64,000 nt of DNA from Microbacterium sp. SYP-A9085 (GTDB lineage: Bacteria; Actinomycetota; Actinomycetes; Actinomycetales; Microbacteriaceae). A program made the position numbers and the translations under genes. The notes under the pieces are model-generated. The model worked only from the letters and a program-made list of their open reading frames with translations, was not told the DNA's origin and made no database searches. The stretch covers positions 620,001 through 684,000 of the forward strand of contig NZ_WJII01000001.1 in the NCBI RefSeq assembly GCF_009649635.1, given 5' to 3'. This document shows, in pieces, positions 60,417-64,000 of the stretch. Each line of letters starts with the position of its first letter. The first letter of the stretch is position 1.

Positions 60417-60422
60417 TAGACT
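60417..60422 (+). promoter_or_regulatory. -10 box (TAGACT) of crgA, leaderless
   Basis: CGATAGACT, six bases (GGAGGT), ATG at 60429. The six bases also form a Shine-Dalgarno-like GGAGG, but it would be too close to the ATG and would be lost in a transcript starting at the A. Confidence 0.58.
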
Positions 60423-60428
60423 GGAGGT

Positions 60429-60668
60429 ATGGCACGATCTGGCAAGGATGAGGACGATCTCGTCGAGCGCACCGATCGCACGGCGGCGCCCAACCCCGTC
60501 TGGTTCAAGCCGATCATGGTCGGACTGATGATCGCCGGCCTCATCTGGGTGCTCGTGTTCTACCTGAGCGGTTCGCTGTTCCCGGTCCCCGGCATCGGTG
60601 CCTGGAACCTGGCCATCGGCTTCGGGATCGCGTTCGTCGGGTTCTTGATGACCACGCGCTGGCGCTGA
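60429..60668 (+). CDS. crgA: Cell division protein CrgA
   Basis: This 79-residue protein has two membrane helices (PIMVGLMIAGLIWVLVFYLS and LAIGFGIAFVGFLMTTRWR), the CrgA-specific NPVWFKPIM and NLAIGFGIA phrases. CrgA helps place septal proteins (FtsI and others) and in streptomycetes inhibits FtsZ ring formation. Divergent from the sortase operon with a palindrome in between. Confidence 0.95.
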   Translation: MARSGKDEDDLVERTDRTAAPNPVWFKPIMVGLMIAGLIWVLVFYLSGSLFPVPGIGAWNLAIGFGIAFVGFLMTTRWR

Positions 60669-60672
60669 CGCG

Positions 60673-60690
60673 AATTACACCGGTGTGATT
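60673..60690. repeat. Imperfect 18-bp dyad
   Basis: AATTACACCGGTGTGATT is a palindrome apart from one base pair, with the core ACACCGGTGT. It sits right after crgA and touches the next palindrome. Confidence 0.5.
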
Positions 60691-60709
60691 CATCCCCAGC
60701 TGGGGATGA
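60690..60709. repeat. 20-bp perfect palindrome
   Basis: TCATCCCCAGCTGGGGATGA is fully symmetric. Each half, CTGGGGATGA, resembles a DnaA box with two mismatches to TGTGGATAA. It could also be a terminator stem between convergent crgA and rhomboid genes. Confidence 0.6.
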
Positions 60710-60712
60710 ACC

Positions 60713-60721
60713 TGTGGATAA
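60713..60721 (-). promoter_or_regulatory. Consensus DnaA box TTATCCACA
   Basis: TGTGGATAA on the plus strand is TTATCCACA on the minus strand, an exact match to the classical DnaA box. It stands three bases after the 20-bp palindrome, in the 69-base gap between crgA and the rhomboid gene. Confidence 0.6.
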
Positions 60722-60737
60722 CTTTCGAGACGGCCGT

Positions 60738-61637
60738 TCAGACGTACAGCGTCGCGGGGATCGCCAGGAGCGCCAGCAGCAGTACGGTGAGGCCGATGAG
60801 CAGTCCGATCTGCCAGCCGCGCTGACGCACCGTCCGGGTGCGCGCATAGATGAACCCGACTGCGGCGCCGGCGATGAGCCCGCCCAGATGCGCCTGCCAG
60901 GAGATCTGCACGGCCGCAAGGGATCCGGACAGGATGCCGACGACGAACGGGAACGCGAAGTTTATGGCGATGATGATGGCGATGCTCGCCACATTCGCCC
61001 CGATGTGCCGGCCGATCACGAGCAGCGCGCCGAACAGGCCGAAGATGGCGCCGGAGGCCCCGACCACCCAGGTGAGCGGGGCGAGCAGGGCGACGGCGAC
61101 CGAACCGGCGAGCCCGGAGATCAGATACATCACGAGGAACCGGACGCGGCCCACGAGCGGCTCCAGGATCCGGCCGATCATCCACAGCGCGAGCATGTTC
61201 AGGCCGATGTGCAGCCAGGAGGAGTGCACGAGCAGCACCGTGAGCAGCCGCCAGGGCTGGAAGCTGCCCAGCTGCGGGATGACGAATCCGCTGTTGTAGG
61301 CGAGCAGCTGCTGCACGGGGGAGCCCGGCACCAACTGCGCCAGATACACCAGCACCGTGACCGCGATGATCCCGTACGTGATGAGGGGACGCCGGTCCAG
61401 GGGAGCGGCGATCGTGGTGGTCCGGCGGCCCCAGCGCCGTTCGGCCTTGCGCTGCGCGGTCGACGCGCCCTTCTGCTGATCGCGCAGGCACTCGGGGCAG
61501 ATCACACCGACGGGCGCCTGGATCTGGCACTCCGGGCAGATCGTGCGCAGGCACCGCTGGCACAGCACGAAGCTCTGCCGGTCGGGATGCCGGTAGCAGA
61601 AGTTGTCGCGATTGCGGGCGAAGTCGGCCGTGGTCAT
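60738..61637 (-). CDS. Rhomboid-family intramembrane serine protease
   Basis: The 299-residue enzyme cuts within membrane proteins. It has an N-terminal zinc-ribbon-like B-box (CYRH, CQRC, CPEC, CPEC cysteines, residues 14-52) and six helices, with the catalytic serine in GASGAIFGL and histidine in QAHLGGLIAGA. This domain combination is usual in actinobacterial rhomboids near crgA. It starts 20 bases downstream of the cyclophilin gene, so they form an operon. Confidence 0.93.
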   Translation of the reverse strand: MTTADFARNRDNFCYRHPDRQSFVLCQRCLRTICPECQIQAPVGVICPECLRDQQKGASTAQRKAERRWGRRTTTIAAPLDRRPLITYGIIAVTVLVYLAQLVPGSPVQQLLAYNSGFVIPQLGSFQPWRLLTVLLVHSSWLHIGLNMLALWMIGRILEPLVGRVRFLVMYLISGLAGSVAVALLAPLTWVVGASGAIFGLFGALLVIGRHIGANVASIAIIIAINFAFPFVVGILSGSLAAVQISWQAHLGGLIAGAAVGFIYARTRTVRQRGWQIGLLIGLTVLLLALLAIPATLYV

Positions 61638-61657
61638 GCGATCAGCACGGCGGCCGC

Positions 61658-62215
61658 TCAGGCCGCGACGATGTCGATCGACGAGATGACGACGGGCTCG
61701 ACCGGGCGGTCCTGCGCACCGGTGGGCACGGCGCTGATCGCGTCGACGACGGCGCGGGACGCGTCATCCGCCACCTCGCCGAAGATCGTGTGCTTGCCCT
61801 GCAGCCACGGCGTCGGGTCGGTCGTGATGAAGAACTGCGAGCCGTTCGTGCCTTCCGCGGCACCGGTGATGGCGTTGCGGCGCAGGCCGGCGTTGGCCAT
61901 CGCGAGGATGTACGGCGAGCCGAACGTGAGCTCCGGGTGGATCTCGTCGTTGAACGTGTAGCCGGGGCCGCCGATGCCCTGGCCGAGCGGGTCGCCGCCC
62001 TGGATCATGAAGCCGGGGATGATGCGGTGGAAGACGACGTCCTTGTAGAGCGGACCGGATCCGGGCTGGCCGGTCTTCGGGTCGGTCCACTCGCCGCTGC
62101 CGTCGGCGAGGCCGGTGAAGTTCGCGACGGTGCGCGGCGCGTGGTCGCCGAACAGGTTGACGACGATGTCGCCGTGGTTGGTGTGCAGCGTGGCGACAGC
62201 GGTGGCATGGGGCAT
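61658..62215 (-). CDS. ppiA: Peptidyl-prolyl cis-trans isomerase, cyclophilin type
   Basis: The 185-residue cyclophilin has VFHRIIPGFMIQGGDP, the catalytic arginine in this FHRIIP region, GSQFFITT and LQGKHTIFGEV. It speeds proline isomerisation in the cytosol (no signal peptide). It is followed by the rhomboid gene. A minus-strand AAGAAT six bases before the ATG suggests a leaderless start. Confidence 0.94.
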   Translation of the reverse strand: MPHATAVATLHTNHGDIVVNLFGDHAPRTVANFTGLADGSGEWTDPKTGQPGSGPLYKDVVFHRIIPGFMIQGGDPLGQGIGGPGYTFNDEIHPELTFGSPYILAMANAGLRRNAITGAAEGTNGSQFFITTDPTPWLQGKHTIFGEVADDASRAVVDAISAVPTGAQDRPVEPVVISSIDIVAA

Positions 62216-62221
62216 GCGCCC

Positions 62222-62227
62222 ATTCTT
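62222..62227 (-). promoter_or_regulatory. -10-like box (AAGAAT) of ppiA
   Basis: Minus strand: AAGAAT, six bases (GGGCGC), ATG at 62215. First base differs from TANNNT, but the spacing is the same as at other genes here. Confidence 0.4.
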
Positions 62228-62324
62228 TCAGAGGAATCTCCCGATGTTCTGTACATCCCTTCCGTCTCGGAACGCGTCTGGCAAGATGAAGAGGCACACG
62301 ACCCATCGATAGGGAGGGCATCCC

Positions 62325-62843
62325 GTGAGCCTCAGCCGAAAGCGCAAGAAGGAACTCCGTAAGCTCCAGGAGCAGGCGAACCGGCTGTGGTCGTCGCAGC
62401 AGGTGCTCGTGGGTGAGGCCGCCACGGTCGCCCGCGAGGCCGGTCGGCAGCTGGGCAACTACAACCGCGAGCACATAGCCCCGACGGTGCAGGCCGGGTA
62501 CGAGAAGTATGCCGCCCCGTACGTCGCGAAGGGCATGAAGACCGCGCAGCACGTCCTCAGCGAACGGGTCGTGCCCGCGGCGGGTGCCGTGGTCGGCTCC
62601 GCGATGTCGGTGTGGGATGCCGCGAACGACACGCGCTCGAAGATCGCGACCGGACGGGGACTGTCGGATGTTCAGGTCCTCAGCCGGGGCCGGGCGAAGA
62701 AGGGGATGGGCGCCGGCGGCGTGATAGCGATCCTCTTCGGCGTCGCCGCGGCCGCCGGTGTGCTCTACGCGGCGTGGCAGACGCTGCGCGCGGACGACGA
62801 ACTGTGGGTCGCGGACGACCCGATGCGCACGCCCGAGGCGTGA
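62325..62843 (+). CDS. Small membrane protein of unknown function
   Basis: The 172-residue product has a basic helical start (SRKRKKELRKLQEQANRLW), a central amphipathic region and one membrane helix near the C-terminus (GMGAGGVIAILFGVAAAAGVLYAAW, about 127-151), followed by an acidic end. I do not recognise it beyond that; a similar protein is often found next to ppiA in this lineage. GGGAGG at 62309-62314 is the ribosome-binding site for the GTG at 62325. It overlaps the next gene by GTGA. Confidence 0.7.
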   Translation: MSLSRKRKKELRKLQEQANRLWSSQQVLVGEAATVAREAGRQLGNYNREHIAPTVQAGYEKYAAPYVAKGMKTAQHVLSERVVPAAGAVVGSAMSVWDAANDTRSKIATGRGLSDVQVLSRGRAKKGMGAGGVIAILFGVAAAAGVLYAAWQTLRADDELWVADDPMRTPEA

Positions 62844-63319
62844 ACGCGCCCGAGACGGCCCGCGTGCGGGCCGCGGCATCGGCGCGCGGTCTGAAGATCG
62901 AACTGCGCGAGCGCCCGGCCGCCCGGAGCCTGCCCGAAGCGGCGGCGCTGCTGGGGCTCACTCCGCCCGACATCCTGAAGTCGCTGGTCGTCAAGCGCAG
63001 CGATGATACGTTCCTGTTCGCGCTGATCCCGGGGGATCGCGCCATCTCGTGGCCGAAGCTCCGTGCCGTCGTCGGCGTGAACCGGCTCCGACTGCCCGAC
63101 CCGGCGGTGGCGTTCGAGGCGACCGGCTATGAGCGCGGCACCATAGTGCCCATCGGCAGTTCCCACGCCTGGCCGGTGTATGCCGATGGGAGGATCGCAG
63201 GTCGTCGCGTCGCGATGGGGGCGGGAGCGCACGGCTACAGCCTCTTCGTGGACGCGGATGACCTGATCGCCGCGTACGACGCGACGGTGGCGGACATCTC
63301 CCAGCCCCTGCCGGAGTGA
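62840..63319 (+). CDS. YbaK/EbsC-type aminoacyl-tRNA deacylase
   Basis: The 159-residue protein is of the YbaK/ProX family that hydrolyses misloaded tRNA such as Cys-tRNA-Pro. It has LGLTPPDILKSLVVKRSDDTFLFALIPGD with the family's conserved Lys (KSLVV), and the end GAGAHGYSLFVDADDLI. The GTG at 62840 overlaps the previous gene by four bases. Some family members have other amino-acid specificities. Confidence 0.85.
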   Translation: MNAPETARVRAAASARGLKIELRERPAARSLPEAAALLGLTPPDILKSLVVKRSDDTFLFALIPGDRAISWPKLRAVVGVNRLRLPDPAVAFEATGYERGTIVPIGSSHAWPVYADGRIAGRRVAMGAGAHGYSLFVDADDLIAAYDATVADISQPLPE

Positions 63320-63328
63320 CGCGCGGGG

Positions 63329-63754
63329 TCAGTATGAAGCGCCCGCCATCCGCAGGGCGATGTCGACGAGCCTGACCCGCTGCAGCCGGCGCACACTGCT
63401 CAGGCCGAACCACTCGGCCCGGTCGGTCGAGCCGTCGACCTCGTTGCGGAGCCGGCCGCCGATGATGCGTGCACGGTAGACGATCCGCAGGGTGTGCAGC
63501 GGGACGGCGGCGCCGGTGACCCGACGGCCGGGCGGGATGACGCGTGAGTGGATGCCGAGAAGGTCGCCGATCTCGACCCGATACCCGGTCTCTTCGCGCA
63601 CCTCGCGCCGCGCAGCATCCACCGGGTCCTCGCCGTCCTCGAGTCCGCCGCCGGGCATCGTCCAGGCGGGGCGACGTCCTTCGACCCAGTGGGACAGCAG
63701 GAGGCGGTCATCACCGTCGATGATGACCGCGTACGCCGCGACACGCAGGTCCAT
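63329..63754 (-). CDS. Nudix hydrolase
   Basis: The 141-residue enzyme has the Nudix box GGGLEDGEDPVDAARREVREETGYRVEI (residues about 35-62; REVREET is exact). It hydrolyses a nucleoside diphosphate-linked compound; substrate unknown. It is 9 bases from the convergent YbaK-like gene. TAGGGT followed by six bases precedes the ATG at 63754. Confidence 0.88.
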   Translation of the reverse strand: MDLRVAAYAVIIDGDDRLLLSHWVEGRRPAWTMPGGGLEDGEDPVDAARREVREETGYRVEIGDLLGIHSRVIPPGRRVTGAAVPLHTLRIVYRARIIGGRLRNEVDGSTDRAEWFGLSSVRRLQRVRLVDIALRMAGASY

Positions 63755-63760
63755 GCCCCC

Positions 63761-63766
63761 ACCCTA
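63761..63766 (-). promoter_or_regulatory. -10 box (TAGGGT) of the Nudix gene, leaderless
   Basis: Minus strand: TAGGGT, six bases (GGGGGC), ATG at 63754. Confidence 0.5.
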
Positions 63767-63835
63767 GGACGGTGTGCGGACAGCCCCTGTCCGCGTGTCG
63801 ACGGGCGTGACTAGAGTGCAGGGCAGGGGGTCGTC

Positions 63836-64000
63836 ATGGATCGCCGCGAGGATCGTCGTCGCACGGGCGAGCGTGCGCGCGACGCGGCGGCACCGGTGCG
63901 ACGCCTGTCCGCGCCGGTCGTGTGCTGGATCTTCGTGCTCGTGGCGATCGGCGTCGTGCAGGTCGTCCGGATGCAGTGGTTCGACGCGGGCGCGTTCGTC
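63836..64000 (+). CDS. N-terminal part of a membrane protein, cut by the window end
   Basis: Fifty-five codons are visible: a basic, arginine-rich start (MDRREDRRRTGERAR) and a hydrophobic helix (VVCWIFVLVAIGVVQVV), then VRMQWFDAGAF and the window ends. AGGGGG lies six bases before the ATG, and TAGAGT at 63812-63817 is a possible -10 box. The product cannot be named. Confidence 0.6.
   Translation, partial: MDRREDRRRTGERARDAAAPVRRLSAPVVCWIFVLVAIGVVQVVRMQWFDAGAFV

Noticed and set aside
60690..60721. Replication origin
   Set aside because: There is only one exact DnaA box, and dnaA and dnaN are not in the window; an origin should have a larger cluster.

Overview
The window is a high-GC (about 70 percent by eye), densely packed bacterial chromosome segment from an actinobacterium, most likely Microbacterium or another member of the Microbacteriaceae. 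Supporting this are the tRNA-Leu/fhaA-fhaB-pstP-rodA-pbpA-pknA-pknB block followed by pabA, a class E sortase, crgA, a rhomboid and a cyclophilin; an actinobacterial NucS mismatch endonuclease; a MrpA/MrpB fusion; and many GTG starts. I see no phage, IS element, CRISPR array or plasmid gene. All coordinates and product names come from reading the sequence; no database search was possible.

Layout. 1-6.4 kb: argG, a penicillin-acylase-family hydrolase with a convergent lipoprotein, and a secreted lysozyme-fold protein. 6.4-12.6 kb: a Mrp-type cation/proton antiporter operon read leftwards. 12.7-16.4 kb: a LacI regulator divergent from an MFS permease, plus another MFS gene. 16.5-26.6 kb: a leftward catabolic operon (amidohydrolase, nitrate/taurine-type ABC importer, aldehyde dehydrogenase, thiamine-diphosphate enzyme, exporter) with an IclR regulator and a clear candidate operator. 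26.7-31.7 kb: housekeeping and small genes (cysteine hydrolase, nucS, HAD phosphatase, coiled-coil membrane protein, cold-shock protein, GntR, acetyltransferase). 31.7-41.0 kb: an aldonate/uronate regulon with an ABC sugar importer, two enolase-superfamily dehydratases, two KDPG-type aldolases, a KDG kinase, a gluconokinase and a divergent FadR-type regulator. 41.0-42.5 kb: a small stress cluster (MerR, small ORF, Hsp20, DUF2795-like). 42.5-48.7 kb: a large fibronectin-III surface protein divergent from a STAND/LuxR regulator. 48.7-49.5 kb: a broken alpha/beta-hydrolase gene and tRNA-Leu(CAG). 49.8-64 kb: the growth and division cluster (FHA proteins, PP2C phosphatase, RodA/FtsW, PBP, two PASTA-type kinases), then pabA, sortase E, crgA, rhomboid, cyclophilin and small genes. 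In relatives this last block lies close to oriC.

How the parts fit. PknA/PknB phosphorylate and PstP dephosphorylates; FhaA/FhaB read the phosphothreonine signals; RodA and PbpA make septal or lateral peptidoglycan; CrgA tunes the divisome. The class E sortase is a plausible anchoring enzyme for the surface protein at 42565-45903, whose C-terminus has an LAESGG sorting-like signal.

The most interesting non-coding signal is a repeated promoter geometry, TANNNT followed by exactly six bases and then the start codon, upstream of at least nine genes. It predicts widespread leaderless transcripts. Other strong signals are an 18-bp perfect palindrome between sortase and crgA, and a consensus DnaA box beside a 20-bp perfect palindrome between crgA and the rhomboid gene. 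An interrupted palindrome lies in front of the catabolic operon, and overlapping divergent promoters drive the sugar-acid regulon.
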